DNA of 61,138 nucleotides from positions 1-61,138 of the forward strand of contig JASMLW010000054.1 in NCBI GenBank assembly GCA_030748485.1. Reading direction: 5' to 3'. The position numbers and the translations under genes were made by a program. This stretch comes from Pirellulaceae bacterium (GTDB lineage Bacteria > Planctomycetota > Planctomycetia > Pirellulales > Pirellulaceae). The notes beneath the pieces were generated by a model. It was not told the DNA's origin. It did not search any database and saw only the letters and a list, made by a program, of their open reading frames with translations. Numbering within the stretch: the stretch's first letter is position 1; every line of letters begins with the position of its first letter. Of the stretch, positions 43,982-53,856 are shown piece after piece.

Positions 43982-45010
43982 ATGCCTCATCCGACCGTTA
44001 CGCTCGCCGACCAGATATCGCACGAGTTCCGCACGCCCCTGACCGTGATCAAGGAGTACTCCTCTTTGATCCGCGACGGGTTGATGGGTAACGTCAATCC
44101 CCGCCAGGCCCAGATGCTCGGCGTCGTCGACGATCGCGTCGACGATCTCCACAATCTGGTCGACAACATGCTGCACCTGGTGCGACTGCGCGCGGGGGAA
44201 CCCTATCTGAACCGGCGGGCCTGGGCGGCCGGCGAGTTGCTTGAGCGAGTTCGCATCGCCGCCGAGCGCAAACTCACCGCCCAAGGCAAGCAGCTCGAGT
44301 GGAAATGCGCTGCCGAATTGCCGGACGTGTTCTGCGACGACGATCACCTGCAGCGGGCGTTGAACAACCTGGTGCAATACGCCGCCGCTCGTCGCGACCG
44401 CTCCGCGCCGATCGAAATCAGCGTCTCAGAGTCCGGCGACAATCTGTTGATCTGCATTCCCCACGGCGACCGCGAACAGCTTGATGCGACTCCGACAGAG
44501 GAGGAATTCGAGCAGAGCGTGCCGCTCAAAGTGGCTCGGCAGTTGATCGATTGGAATTACGGCGAGTTCGACGACCGCAACCGCTGCGAGTTCGTCATCA
44601 CGCTGCCGACGTTTCATCCGGAACGCATCGTGAAACGGCACGTCGAATGGCTATCGGCGCGCCATGGGGCGACTCAGGCGGCCGTCTATCGCTGCGAGTG
44701 CCGCGCGGCGGACGCGAAAACAATCGACGCCGTTCGGCAACAGGTCGGAGCCGCCCTGCGTTACTACACCGAACGCTATGAGTTGGTCGTGCCGACAGAA
44801 GATCACTGGCGTGTCGTCGCGCCGGTGAATGAAGACGGCTCGACCGATTGGCTCGCACGCTTCGCCAAGATGACCGCGGAGCTCGGCGTCTTGGCGACGG
44901 ACGTCGAATTGTCGCTGGAGTTGATCGGCCAATGGGAACTGAGGGAGGGCGTCGAGTGCCTGCTCGAGCGGGCCTGCAACTCCGACTTCGAGTTGGCCGT
45001 GTCGCGGTAG
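43982..45010 (+). CDS. Orphan histidine-kinase-like protein with degenerate ATPase domain
   Basis: A HisKA dimerisation domain sits at the very N-terminus: DQISHEFRTPLTVIKEYSSL, with phosphoacceptor His at residue 14. There is no sensor or membrane domain. The region about 75-215 resembles a HATPase_c module, with an N-box-like LQRALNNLVQYA. The G1 box (DxGxG) is not recognisable, being roughly replaced by CIPHGDREQL, and the ATP lid is short, so kinase activity is doubtful. The last 170 residues (AVYRCECRAADAKTIDAVRQ) form an extra alpha/beta domain I cannot name. No response regulator lies next to it. The ATG at 43982 is preferred to the longer frame from 43838 because those 48 codons do not resemble protein; no Shine-Dalgarno is obvious. 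Confidence 0.78.
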   Translation: MPHPTVTLADQISHEFRTPLTVIKEYSSLIRDGLMGNVNPRQAQMLGVVDDRVDDLHNLVDNMLHLVRLRAGEPYLNRRAWAAGELLERVRIAAERKLTAQGKQLEWKCAAELPDVFCDDDHLQRALNNLVQYAAARRDRSAPIEISVSESGDNLLICIPHGDREQLDATPTEEEFEQSVPLKVARQLIDWNYGEFDDRNRCEFVITLPTFHPERIVKRHVEWLSARHGATQAAVYRCECRAADAKTIDAVRQQVGAALRYYTERYELVVPTEDHWRVVAPVNEDGSTDWLARFAKMTAELGVLATDVELSLELIGQWELREGVECLLERACNSDFELAVSR

Positions 45011-45023
45011 AAGACGCAACTCC

Positions 45024-45057
45024 CGCCTCGACGCGCCTCAACTCGCCTCGACGCGCC
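45024..45057. repeat. 14-bp direct repeat, 20-bp period, between convergent gene ends
   Basis: cgcctcgacgcgcc occurs at 45024-45037 and again at 45044-45057, in the 58-bp gap between the kinase-like gene and the giant membrane protein gene. No inverted partner was seen, so it is not an evident terminator. Confidence 0.7.
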
Positions 45058-45068
45058 CAGCAGCGAAA

Positions 45069-48000
45069 CTAGTGGTCCCATTTTCGCATCGATTCTACGA
45101 CCAGGGTCAGCTCCGCTCGTTTCTTTTCGAACAGCCCAAAGACGGTCAAGATGAGCAGCCCCAAGGCGATTCCGAAGGCCCACCAAATCCCGACGTGCCG
45201 CACATTCGCGTAGGCGTGCCAGACCATGCTGACGACGGACAGGAATACAAACGAGGAGCCGAGGTACAAGAACGCTCGAATCCGCAACGCGATACCGACG
45301 AAGACGCCGATCACTGCGAGTGTCGCCAGCAACATCGGCTCCCAGAGCGTATCACCAATCCCCGCAATGAAGACGTCCGCCGTCGAAGCGACGTAGATCA
45401 CGAGCAGGCATGCGTAGCGGACAGCAGTCAGTTGATTGGTGGAGAGTTGATCTCGATTGAGATGCGCCGCGATCAGTGCCGAAAGCGCCGGTGGGATCAA
45501 CCAGAACTGAGGATGCTGGGCGAGCGACAGTGATTCGTAGTCGGCCAGCGACGCCCACAACGCCGCGTTCCCGGCGACAGCGGCGGCCACACCGCTCCAG
45601 AACGAGCGTCGCACCATGCTCAAGATGACGTACGTCAAACCGGCGAAGAACATCAACGCTGAATAGTGCCCGGCGGCGGCGATTCCCAGCTGCGGATTGA
45701 GCCACCAGCCGAGCGCCGGCAACAGCGGCAGGAATCCGCCGACCCGTTGCAACGGCTCGGACAAGACCCGATGTCCGCTGCGGTTTAGCAACTCGCCGAC
45801 GCCTACCGCACCAAACGCGATCCCCATCACAATGAACGGCCAATAGGGCTGAAAACGCCCGAACAACTGCGGTTCAGACAAGTAGATGTGCGCGAACAAC
45901 AGCGCGCCCACGACCTGAGCGATGTAGACGTACGCCTGGCGTCCAGCGTCGGAGAGCGCCAGAGGATCGCGCGAAGGAGACAGAGCGATGCCGATGAACG
46001 CGGCAATCAATCCGATCAGGATGACCGCCACGGAAATCACTTGATAGATGTCGCTGACGGGCACACCTTCACCCGGCACAAAATAGCGCACCTCCAGCAT
46101 CAGCACCAGGCACAACGCGGCCAATCCCGCCAGGCCGCAGTTCACGGCCGTGCGACGAACGGCAGGATGCCAGAGCGGAAATCTCCGTTCAGTCCATCGC
46201 GAAACGGGCAACCCGAACAGACACGCGGCCGTCGAGAGCACGAGCAACAGCCGAGTCGTCCGATCGAAAACCGACGACGGTCCCCAGCCAGGTTCGATGT
46301 CCGACCAGCCGGCGTAAACCGCGCTCAACGTCAACAGCGTCAGGCTGATCAACTGGAACAGCGACCGTCTCTCTCGCTGCGCTTGACAGGCGACGCCGTA
46401 CGCCAGCAGGATCGGTGCAAACGCAGCGCTGACTCGCATCCAACGCTCTTCAAACGCAAGCACCACAGTCAGCTCAACGATCACCACGGCGCACGTGATC
46501 ACCAACGTCGCGCCGGGCATCCACATCGAAACTCGCTTGAGGTGATCGACCGGGTCGGGAACTCGAAGACGGTGGGCGAGTGCACAGACGACGGCTCCCA
46601 TTCTCCAGAGATGCCCACTGACGGCGATATGTGTCGCGACCGCCAATCCGACAACGACAAAAACCGCCTGCCGATTCAGTTGGAACCGCTCATCCGCGAC
46701 GTCGATGCACATGACCAGCGTCATCAGCCCCCAAGCGTACAGAGCTGGCAAGACCAGCTTCGCCTTGGAATCCCAAGCCGCACCGGCCAGCAAGACGACG
46801 AGCAGCAGGGCCAGAGTCCACGCCAGTGGACCGGCGACGTTCAATTGCGCTCGATCCGTTTCGATCAATCCGGTCAACAGAAAACCGACCGCCGTCGCGC
46901 AGCACATGAGCGAAAGCACAACGCCGGCGACCGCTCGGTGCACGTCCGGAAACCTGCGGCTGGAAGCCGTCGGGGGCGTCGCTGAACCACTCTCGGCTTT
47001 AGACGCCGAATGCAGTTCGGCGGCCAGCCATAGGAAAGCCGCGACCACGACGCCCAAACAACTCAAGTGCAGCAGATCGACCGTTCCTTGCGGACCGCCA
47101 ACCGGCCAAGCCTCAAACCACACCATTGCGATGGCGACTGAGATCAGCACTGTCGAAACGTAACTGCAGGCGTGTCGGCGGCCCCGCCAGGCCAAAGTCG
47201 CCAGCGCCGCTGCGGAGCCGAGCGTCGCGCCACAGGACCACCAGGGCGACTGTGGATCGAACGGCTGGGCGCGGAGGGCGAGCAGGAACGACAAGACCGC
47301 GACCGCGGTGGCGAAGTTGCTCGTGAGCTCCACCAACCACTGCTCTGCGCTTCGCCGCATCAGGCTCCAGGAAAACCCAGCTACGATGAGCGCGACGCCT
47401 GTCCAGACCGACATCAGCACATGGAACGCGCGCCAGGAGCCGGGACTGCCCGCGAGCGAAATCGCCAGCGGTCCACCCGTTGCGCAGATCGCAACGAGAA
47501 TCGCCCATGCGGCAAACTGCTCGAGCCGCCGTTTGACGAGCCAGCCGATCGCAGCGGCCCCCAATCCTCCGGCGACGTAACTGGGCCAACCGCCCAGGTC
47601 CGCCGACGCCGTGAGATCTTCCGGCCACACGACGACGACGGCGGTGGCCATCCCGGCGATCAGCGTCAGCGACGCCGCGACCGCGCATGTCTGTGCGGCC
47701 AGGAATTCCTCTAGCCGCCCTACCTCTGAACCGCGCCGCGGCTCCACCCACCGGCGAATCGCCAGCCAAACGAGTGTGTAAGAGGCCAAGCCGATTGCGT
47801 TCCATTGCAGACATCCGATCGCGGCGGCCCAGTCGAGCTGTGCGGCCGGGTCTTTCAGGATCGGCAAGAAGTAACCCAAGTTGACCAGGTATTGAAACAC
47901 GGCTGAGCCGAGCAGCATCAGCTGTGGTCGTTTCTCGCGCACAGCGTGAGCCACCAAAGCCGCCGACAACAAGAACAACGGAACTCCAAACGACAGTTCA

Positions 48001-51000
48001 GACCCGATGCGGACAAAGAACGAAACCTCAACGGGGCCGCCCAACGCTTCGCCGCGCGCCGCCTGGAACAGAGTCATCGTCGTGATTCCGATGACGGGAA
48101 TCGCCATCAATGAGAGCGTCATGCTGCGCGCCGCGACGCCTAGCGTAGCCGCGGTGTCGCCTACCACCGGCTCCCAATTCACAACTCGCAGTGGGGAGAT
48201 GAGCGATTGAATCCGACGACCGCCAATGATCAGTCCGGTCACGACGACGCCACAAAACGCGAACGCCCAGCGCTGAGCGGAAGCTACCGCGATCGACGAT
48301 TCGAACACGCCGGCGATCAGCAGCGCCGGCAACGAAGCGACTAACAGCAGAGCCAGGAAGGAAGTCCACGAGCGCCGCTCGGCGAGTGACGCGGCCAATC
48401 CGCACAACAATAGCCCGGCGACCAGCCACGTGGGAGTGGCGAACAATGGGCTCCAACTCGCCAGTACTTTCCAGCTCTCGGGAGCGGCCAGCCCCAATTC
48501 GGACACCACCGCCGGCAAACTGCAGCAGAGGCACAGCCCGAACAGCGCCGTGACAAGCGCCTCGACAACAGTCTGGTCGACCGTCCGCCGCGGGTGAAAG
48601 AAGACGCTGACGGCCGGCCAGCGGATCGCCGCACACCGTCGGCCCAGATTCCAAGCCAGGCACCACACGCCTAGCACGGCCAGTTGTACCTGCACGTGCT
48701 CGGGCGTCAGCACGCGGTCGGCCAGCCAACCCCGCTGTTGGCAGATGGCGGCGGTCGCATAGACAACGGCGCACGTCGCCAAGGATTGCGCTGCGGCAAA
48801 GATCTGCCACGAACGCAGCAGCAACGCCGCGACCATCCAAGTAAGTGACAGAGCGCTGACATACGCGGTGTGCTCCGAGAACGTTCCTTCGATGACAACG
48901 ATGGCCAACGGCGCGGCGAGCGCGCCGAACGCCAGTGCGCTCACCAGCAATGGGTGCGCGTGGTGTCGCCAGCGATCGGACGAGAGTCGGAGGCCGTCGC
49001 GCAGTCGCATCCCGGCCGCTGCCAAACTGATGATCACGCCGTGAGCAATCAAGGCGACCAGCACAGCGCGGGCGGGCAGTAGCGAGTGGCTGCTCAGCCA
49101 CGCCCGCAAGCCGTCGTTGTAGGCCAATCCGTGCACCAATCCCGCCAGGAACAAAGTCGACACGGTCCAAGCGACGCCCGGGTGTGGGAAGCCGCGACCG
49201 GCGATGAGCAACGCGATCGCGTAGAACAGCAGAATCGGCGTAGCCAACCAAGGATCTCGCCCGTTGTCGCCGGCAAAACCCACGACGAGCGCCAACAGCA
49301 CACTGAGACAGGCGAGCGCGGCCGTCGCCACCAGGTACGCTCGGCCATCCGCCTCCCGCGCGCCGCGGGTGAGACTAACTCCCACAACTGCAATCACCGC
49401 GGAAAGAATACTCAAGGCGGCGGCGGTTGTTCCAGACGCCAACGAGTTGATTACATGGCGAGCGAGAGCTCCTTCAAATCCGGTGAACGAACCCAGCAGC
49501 ATGTGAGCGCTGAACACGAAAGCCAGCCCGCCACCGGCGATCGCCGGAAAGTGCAGTGCCGGCATCCGTACTGCGACGGCGAGCAATGTGAGGGCGACGA
49601 AGTGGAATAGGCCCACGGTGATGAGCAGTTCAGGGCGCGGCCACGCCAGCAGAACGGCGGCGGCCAGCAACACGCCGCCGATCAGAGTCAGCCAGGCGCC
49701 AACCGTTTTCACCGCCGCCAAACGGGACGACATCGCTCGGCCATGCAGCGCCAAGCCGGTGGCCAGAATCCCCACCGCCGGCAAGCTCAACGGCGTCGCC
49801 AACCAAGCCATCAGGTCGCGCGGAGTGTCCGACCGAAAAATCAACAGGCCGATCGGAGCCGCCAAAGAGAATGTCGCCACACCCAACACCAGCAGCGTGT
49901 CGAACGATGTCTTGAGACCGAGCTGCGGGCGGCGAGTCGCTTCTCGGAGTTGACCAAAAATGGCCGCCAGGAATCCCGCCAGCGGCGCGGCGACCAACAA
50001 AAACGCGGCCAGCGCACTCGTGTTGTATGGAGCGAGACGATTGATGATCGGTTGGCCGGCTGACGTCGCGATCACGGCAATCCACAACCAGAGCCAATTC
50101 TCCCGCATCAACGCGCGGCCGGCGAAATACGCCATCGCGCCGAAGACGGCGAAACCAAGTCCCAGCGCCGACAAGTAGAGCGGATGGAATACCGATAGTT
50201 GGCGAGACTCCGGACCGGTGACGAGAATCGCCGCCAAAAAATTGATGGGAATCAACAATGTGGCGATGATCAACACGCCGCGACTGGTGGCTTGCAGATT
50301 CCATTGCCGCAGTGTGTAGTTGCCGGCCGCGTGAATCGCACCCGTCGCCATCATGAACAACAACGCCGGCAGATAGATGAAACGCTCCGTCAGACTTTCG
50401 ATCTCACGCCGCAGACTGATCACCAACGCGATCGAGCAGCCCACGATCAGCACGCCGCTGATCAGTTCGCCCCACCGCATGTTCTTCTCTTCCATGAAAG
50501 ACTGCAGCACATCGGCCAAGGCGCGTTTTCGCTGCTGAGCTGAAGTTGGCGGGGCGGCGGTTTCCGCCGCGTCGAGCGGATGCGGTCGCGCGGCGGGAGT
50601 CGACGATTCCGCTGTCGAGTCGACTGCGGTCGCTGCGGCTGCGGCAACGGCCACGGCCGGCTCGGCCTGCGGGGAAGCGAGCGTCGCTTCGACTGGATTC
50701 GCCGCCGAAGTCTCCTCTTCACACCAGTCCATCTCATCGGACGGGAAAGCTGATGGCGCAAACGGCTCGCGCGCCGCGGCGGCGTTCGCCGTGGGTCGCG
50801 ACACAACCGGCAACTGCTCGACGACCTCCGCTTCCCTGCCGAGTCCGCGTGCGCGAAGCAGCGAGACGATTCGCGCCTTCAGGTCGGCGTCAATCACCCC
50901 GTCGAACGCCAAACGCGAGATCGTGCGGAGCGTGGCGTCCAGATCGGTGCGCGGAGTTGGAGTTGACTGCCTCGCCGTGCGGCTGGCGGATGCGATCGCC

Positions 51001-51092
51001 ACCCCCAAGAACACGCCGAACCCAACCAGTCCCGCGCCGACGATCACCACGATCAAGAGGACGATTTCCAACGTTGGCTCCCCGGGAAGCAC
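45069..51092 (-). CDS. Giant polytopic membrane protein (2007 codons)
   Basis: Function unknown. One N-terminal anchor (VLLIVVIVGAGLVGFGVFLG) is followed by an Ala/Glu/Pro-rich soluble linker of about 165 residues. The linker includes a short helical hairpin (ISRLAFDGVIDADLKARIVS) of SHOCT-like appearance. From about residue 205 to the end the sequence is almost unbroken hydrophobic helices, around fifty by eye, separated by short Arg-rich loops; soluble domains or catalytic motifs were not seen. DUF2339-type bacterial proteins have a similar layout but are usually 600-1100 residues. The open frame starts at GTG 51092; a TTG at 51071 follows GGGGAG by six bases and may be the true start. Divergent from the Ser/Thr kinase, convergent with the orphan kinase-like gene. 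Confidence 0.87.
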   Translation of the reverse strand: MLPGEPTLEIVLLIVVIVGAGLVGFGVFLGVAIASASRTARQSTPTPRTDLDATLRTISRLAFDGVIDADLKARIVSLLRARGLGREAEVVEQLPVVSRPTANAAAAREPFAPSAFPSDEMDWCEEETSAANPVEATLASPQAEPAVAVAAAAATAVDSTAESSTPAARPHPLDAAETAAPPTSAQQRKRALADVLQSFMEEKNMRWGELISGVLIVGCSIALVISLRREIESLTERFIYLPALLFMMATGAIHAAGNYTLRQWNLQATSRGVLIIATLLIPINFLAAILVTGPESRQLSVFHPLYLSALGLGFAVFGAMAYFAGRALMRENWLWLWIAVIATSAGQPIINRLAPYNTSALAAFLLVAAPLAGFLAAIFGQLREATRRPQLGLKTSFDTLLVLGVATFSLAAPIGLLIFRSDTPRDLMAWLATPLSLPAVGILATGLALHGRAMSSRLAAVKTVGAWLTLIGGVLLAAAVLLAWPRPELLITVGLFHFVALTLLAVAVRMPALHFPAIAGGGLAFVFSAHMLLGSFTGFEGALARHVINSLASGTTAAALSILSAVIAVVGVSLTRGAREADGRAYLVATAALACLSVLLALVVGFAGDNGRDPWLATPILLFYAIALLIAGRGFPHPGVAWTVSTLFLAGLVHGLAYNDGLRAWLSSHSLLPARAVLVALIAHGVIISLAAAGMRLRDGLRLSSDRWRHHAHPLLVSALAFGALAAPLAIVVIEGTFSEHTAYVSALSLTWMVAALLLRSWQIFAAAQSLATCAVVYATAAICQQRGWLADRVLTPEHVQVQLAVLGVWCLAWNLGRRCAAIRWPAVSVFFHPRRTVDQTVVEALVTALFGLCLCCSLPAVVSELGLAAPESWKVLASWSPLFATPTWLVAGLLLCGLAASLAERRSWTSFLALLLVASLPALLIAGVFESSIAVASAQRWAFAFCGVVVTGLIIGGRRIQSLISPLRVVNWEPVVGDTAATLGVAARSMTLSLMAIPVIGITTMTLFQAARGEALGGPVEVSFFVRIGSELSFGVPLFLLSAALVAHAVREKRPQLMLLGSAVFQYLVNLGYFLPILKDPAAQLDWAAAIGCLQWNAIGLASYTLVWLAIRRWVEPRRGSEVGRLEEFLAAQTCAVAASLTLIAGMATAVVVVWPEDLTASADLGGWPSYVAGGLGAAAIGWLVKRRLEQFAAWAILVAICATGGPLAISLAGSPGSWRAFHVLMSVWTGVALIVAGFSWSLMRRSAEQWLVELTSNFATAVAVLSFLLALRAQPFDPQSPWWSCGATLGSAAALATLAWRGRRHACSYVSTVLISVAIAMVWFEAWPVGGPQGTVDLLHLSCLGVVVAAFLWLAAELHSASKAESGSATPPTASSRRFPDVHRAVAGVVLSLMCCATAVGFLLTGLIETDRAQLNVAGPLAWTLALLLVVLLAGAAWDSKAKLVLPALYAWGLMTLVMCIDVADERFQLNRQAVFVVVGLAVATHIAVSGHLWRMGAVVCALAHRLRVPDPVDHLKRVSMWMPGATLVITCAVVIVELTVVLAFEERWMRVSAAFAPILLAYGVACQAQRERRSLFQLISLTLLTLSAVYAGWSDIEPGWGPSSVFDRTTRLLLVLSTAACLFGLPVSRWTERRFPLWHPAVRRTAVNCGLAGLAALCLVLMLEVRYFVPGEGVPVSDIYQVISVAVILIGLIAAFIGIALSPSRDPLALSDAGRQAYVYIAQVVGALLFAHIYLSEPQLFGRFQPYWPFIVMGIAFGAVGVGELLNRSGHRVLSEPLQRVGGFLPLLPALGWWLNPQLGIAAAGHYSALMFFAGLTYVILSMVRRSFWSGVAAAVAGNAALWASLADYESLSLAQHPQFWLIPPALSALIAAHLNRDQLSTNQLTAVRYACLLVIYVASTADVFIAGIGDTLWEPMLLATLAVIGVFVGIALRIRAFLYLGSSFVFLSVVSMVWHAYANVRHVGIWWAFGIALGLLILTVFGLFEKKRAELTLVVESMRKWDH

Positions 51093-51477
51093 TCAAGTCG
51101 CCACGCTTCCCATTCTCTCAGACTTCCTGACGGTCAGCTCAAATGCGGGCGACACGCGCGTTGCGACAGCGAGCGGTGGCGGTCTTTCGCCACGTGACGC
51201 GAGCTGTTTATTACTCACTCACTAATCCCGCGTCGCTTGCGCTGCGTGTGAGCGGTCTTTTTTTCTTTTTTGCGAAATGGGAACACATCGCCCGCCTGTC
51301 GGCACTGGCTTTGAGTTCTTTTCCGTCTGACAATGAGCTGCCACGCACAGTTGTGACGCGGGCGGACACTCCAATTCCGCCGGGCGAGCGCCGCCGACGA
51401 GCCCTGTGTGAGTCACTCCGAGCGAACAGGTTGATCGGCTCCAAAAACGCCAATTGGATTCTGACCGGGAGACGATG
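51093..51477. other. 385-bp intergenic region between divergent genes
   Basis: Leader region for the giant membrane protein (minus) and the Ser/Thr kinase (plus). The only unusual segment is the T-rich run at 51260-51280 (ctttttttcttttttgcg), on the plus strand. Short open frames crossing it have no start signal or sensible protein sequence. No clear promoter was found. Confidence 0.5.
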
Positions 51478-53844
51478 ATGGAAGAATGTCCAACACCGGA
51501 AGAAATGCAACAGGCCGTCGATGGCAAGGATCGGTACGAGCGGGTCTTTGAACACATCAGCAAGTGCGACCGCTGTGGCGAGTTCGCGACTTCGACTGGA
51601 ATCAGCGCCGATACCGGCCCTCCACAAGTGGACATGCCGCGCACAGAGCAAGTCGCTGGTCGGCCGGAATCAAGCGAAAGAAACTCAGAATCGCCGCAGT
51701 TGGGACGACGCTTCGCCGATTACGAGATCTTGGACTACATCGCACAGGGCGCGATGGGGGTTGTCTACAAGGCGAGGCAGGTCTCGCTCGACCGCCTGGT
51801 CGCGCTGAAGGTGATCCGCGGCGGCGAGTTCGCCAACATCGATCAGATCCGGCGGTTCCATGTGGAAGCCTCGGCGGCGGCGAAATTCGAACATCCAAAC
51901 ATCGTCCGCATCTACGAAGTTGGCGAGCACGGAGGGCGGCATTTTTTCTCCATGGGATTGATCGACGGCCGCACGCTGAAGTCGAAGTTGGAGGAGGGGC
52001 CACTCGCGCCTCGCGCGGCCGCCGAGATGGTGCTGACCGTCGCTCAAGCCATGGCGTACGCGCACGATCGGGATGTGATTCACCGCGACCTGAAACCGTC
52101 CAACATCTTGATCGACGACAGCGACGGACAACCGCGCGTCGCCGACTTCGGCCTGGCCAAGAGACTCGATACGGAAAGTCACCTCACGTTGACCGGCGAC
52201 GTGATCGGCACGCCCGCCTACATGCCGCCGGAACAGGCGGCGGGCCGACTGCACGAAACGGGCAAACAGGCTGACGTCTACTCGCTGGGAGCCGTCTTGT
52301 ACCACCTGGTGGTCGGGCGGCCGCCGTTCCACGCCGCGAACGCGATTGAGACAATTCGCCAAGTGATCGAAGAGGAGCCGTTGGCTCCCCGGCAACTCAA
52401 TCCGGCCGTCGATCGCGACCTGGAAACGATCGCGTTGAAATGCCTGGAGAAGACGCTGACGAAACGCTACGCCTCGGCGCACGACCTGGCCGCCGATCTT
52501 GACCGCTACCTCAGGCAAGAACCGATTCGAGCTCGCCGGATAAGCCGCCTCGAGCGCGGTTGGCGGTGGTGCCGGCGCAATAAGCTGGCGTCGGCGCTGG
52601 CGATGTCGATCCTGCTCGGCCTGGTGATGACGACGTTCCAATGGCGCCGCGCGGAATCCAATCTCGTCCTCGTCGGTGAGGCGAACACGGACTTGCAAAC
52701 CGAAAAAGAGCGAGCTCTACATAACTACCAGATGTTTCGCCGACAACTCGACACAACATCCGTGCCCATCGCTTTCCCCTCGTTAGTCTCCCATTCGCCC
52801 GAAGGTCGGCGGGCGGAGATGCTGACTTCTCGCACGGAAGCTAGCCTGCTGTCGAATCAGCAATTCGTTCGCGAAAACGACGACTCGCCGGCGCTGCGAG
52901 ACGACGTGGCGCAGAGCTGGTTGATGATCGCAGGGATTTACTTTACCAAGGCGCGGGGCGAGGAGAGTTCACACGCTTTTCAACAGGCCATCGGTCGGTT
53001 GGAGGAACTGCTGTCGGAGAACCCCCGCGACCTGACGACCCTCGTCCGCCTGGCGTATGCATACGACAAACGAGGATTTGTTCTCGACAAACTCAACCGG
53101 CCCCGGGAAGCGGCGTCTTCAATAGCCGCCGGGGCTGGCATCGCCGACCGAATCGCCGCCGACCAGGATCGCACGGGCGATCTACCGCTCGAACCGGCCC
53201 GCCGAATCCTCTGCGCCGGGCACGCCCTGCATCTGGCGAACGACGCCTACAACACGGACCGACCCGCGACCGCGTTCCAGCTGGCCGATCTGGGACACCG
53301 CGCCGTGGAAGGCGTTGATGACAACACGCTGCCGGACCATACGCGACGCCTGATGGCGAGCATCTGTTACGTTCGCGGATTGTCTCACGACAAACTGCGC
53401 CGCTACGACGACGCCATCGCCGACCTGCAGCGGGCGATCGAACTCGACCCGGTTCGCGGTCCTTGGCAGTTTAGCCTCAACCTCGCTTACGCCGTCGTGC
53501 ACACGGGAGAGCACGAGCGGGCGACAGGCGACGCCGATGCGCTGGCGGCGAACAGCCTCGCCCAAGAACATCCGCGGGCGGAGGTGCTGGTTTACGGAGC
53601 CGCCGCAATCAACTCGCGAGCCATTGCTGAGCTAAGGAAGATCGCCTCGCTGACCGAAGCGGAGAAGTCGCAGCTCGAAGAACGTTACGCGATGCAGTCG
53701 CTCGAGTGGCTAAAGAAGTGGCTCGAGATCGTTGCCGAAGGTGGTGTCGACATCGTGCAACTGCTCGAGACGGACGGCGACCTGGACGCGATCCGCAGCC
53801 GGCCCGAGTTTGTGGAGCTGTTGCGGCAGCTGGAGGCGAACTGA
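51478..53844 (+). CDS. Ser/Thr protein kinase with N-terminal zinc motif and C-terminal TPR-like region
   Basis: Membrane-anchored eukaryotic-type kinase. Residues 1-35 carry H26-x3-C30-x2-C33 (HISKCDRC), the pattern of anti-sigma zinc domains. The kinase domain covers about 80-350: GAMGVVYKARQ, catalytic Lys in VALKVIRGG (K111), VIHRDLKPSNILID, VADFGLAKRL and the DVYSLGAVLYHLVVGRPPFH block, so it should be active. One membrane segment follows (LASALAMSILLGLVMTTFQW, near 370). The exported part has tetratricopeptide-like pairs (DDAIADLQRAIELDPVRGPW). The ATG at 51478 is 6 bases after GGGAG; another ATG sits one codon before. The gene ends 12 bp from purU (convergent). Its substrate is unknown. 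Confidence 0.92.
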   Translation: MEECPTPEEMQQAVDGKDRYERVFEHISKCDRCGEFATSTGISADTGPPQVDMPRTEQVAGRPESSERNSESPQLGRRFADYEILDYIAQGAMGVVYKARQVSLDRLVALKVIRGGEFANIDQIRRFHVEASAAAKFEHPNIVRIYEVGEHGGRHFFSMGLIDGRTLKSKLEEGPLAPRAAAEMVLTVAQAMAYAHDRDVIHRDLKPSNILIDDSDGQPRVADFGLAKRLDTESHLTLTGDVIGTPAYMPPEQAAGRLHETGKQADVYSLGAVLYHLVVGRPPFHAANAIETIRQVIEEEPLAPRQLNPAVDRDLETIALKCLEKTLTKRYASAHDLAADLDRYLRQEPIRARRISRLERGWRWCRRNKLASALAMSILLGLVMTTFQWRRAESNLVLVGEANTDLQTEKERALHNYQMFRRQLDTTSVPIAFPSLVSHSPEGRRAEMLTSRTEASLLSNQQFVRENDDSPALRDDVAQSWLMIAGIYFTKARGEESSHAFQQAIGRLEELLSENPRDLTTLVRLAYAYDKRGFVLDKLNRPREAASSIAAGAGIADRIAADQDRTGDLPLEPARRILCAGHALHLANDAYNTDRPATAFQLADLGHRAVEGVDDNTLPDHTRRLMASICYVRGLSHDKLRRYDDAIADLQRAIELDPVRGPWQFSLNLAYAVVHTGEHERATGDADALAANSLAQEHPRAEVLVYGAAAINSRAIAELRKIASLTEAEKSQLEERYAMQSLEWLKKWLEIVAEGGVDIVQLLETDGDLDAIRSRPEFVELLRQLEAN

Positions 53845-53856
53845 CAGCGACCCGGG

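Noticed and set aside
45888..46985. 365-codon plus-strand gene inside the giant membrane protein gene
   Set aside because: Gln/Arg-rich antisense reading of hydrophobic codons on the minus strand; no motif or start signal.
51211..51651. Minus-strand gene before the kinase
   Set aside because: It overlaps the kinase start antisense and has a Lys run and Arg-rich stretches typical of shadow frames.
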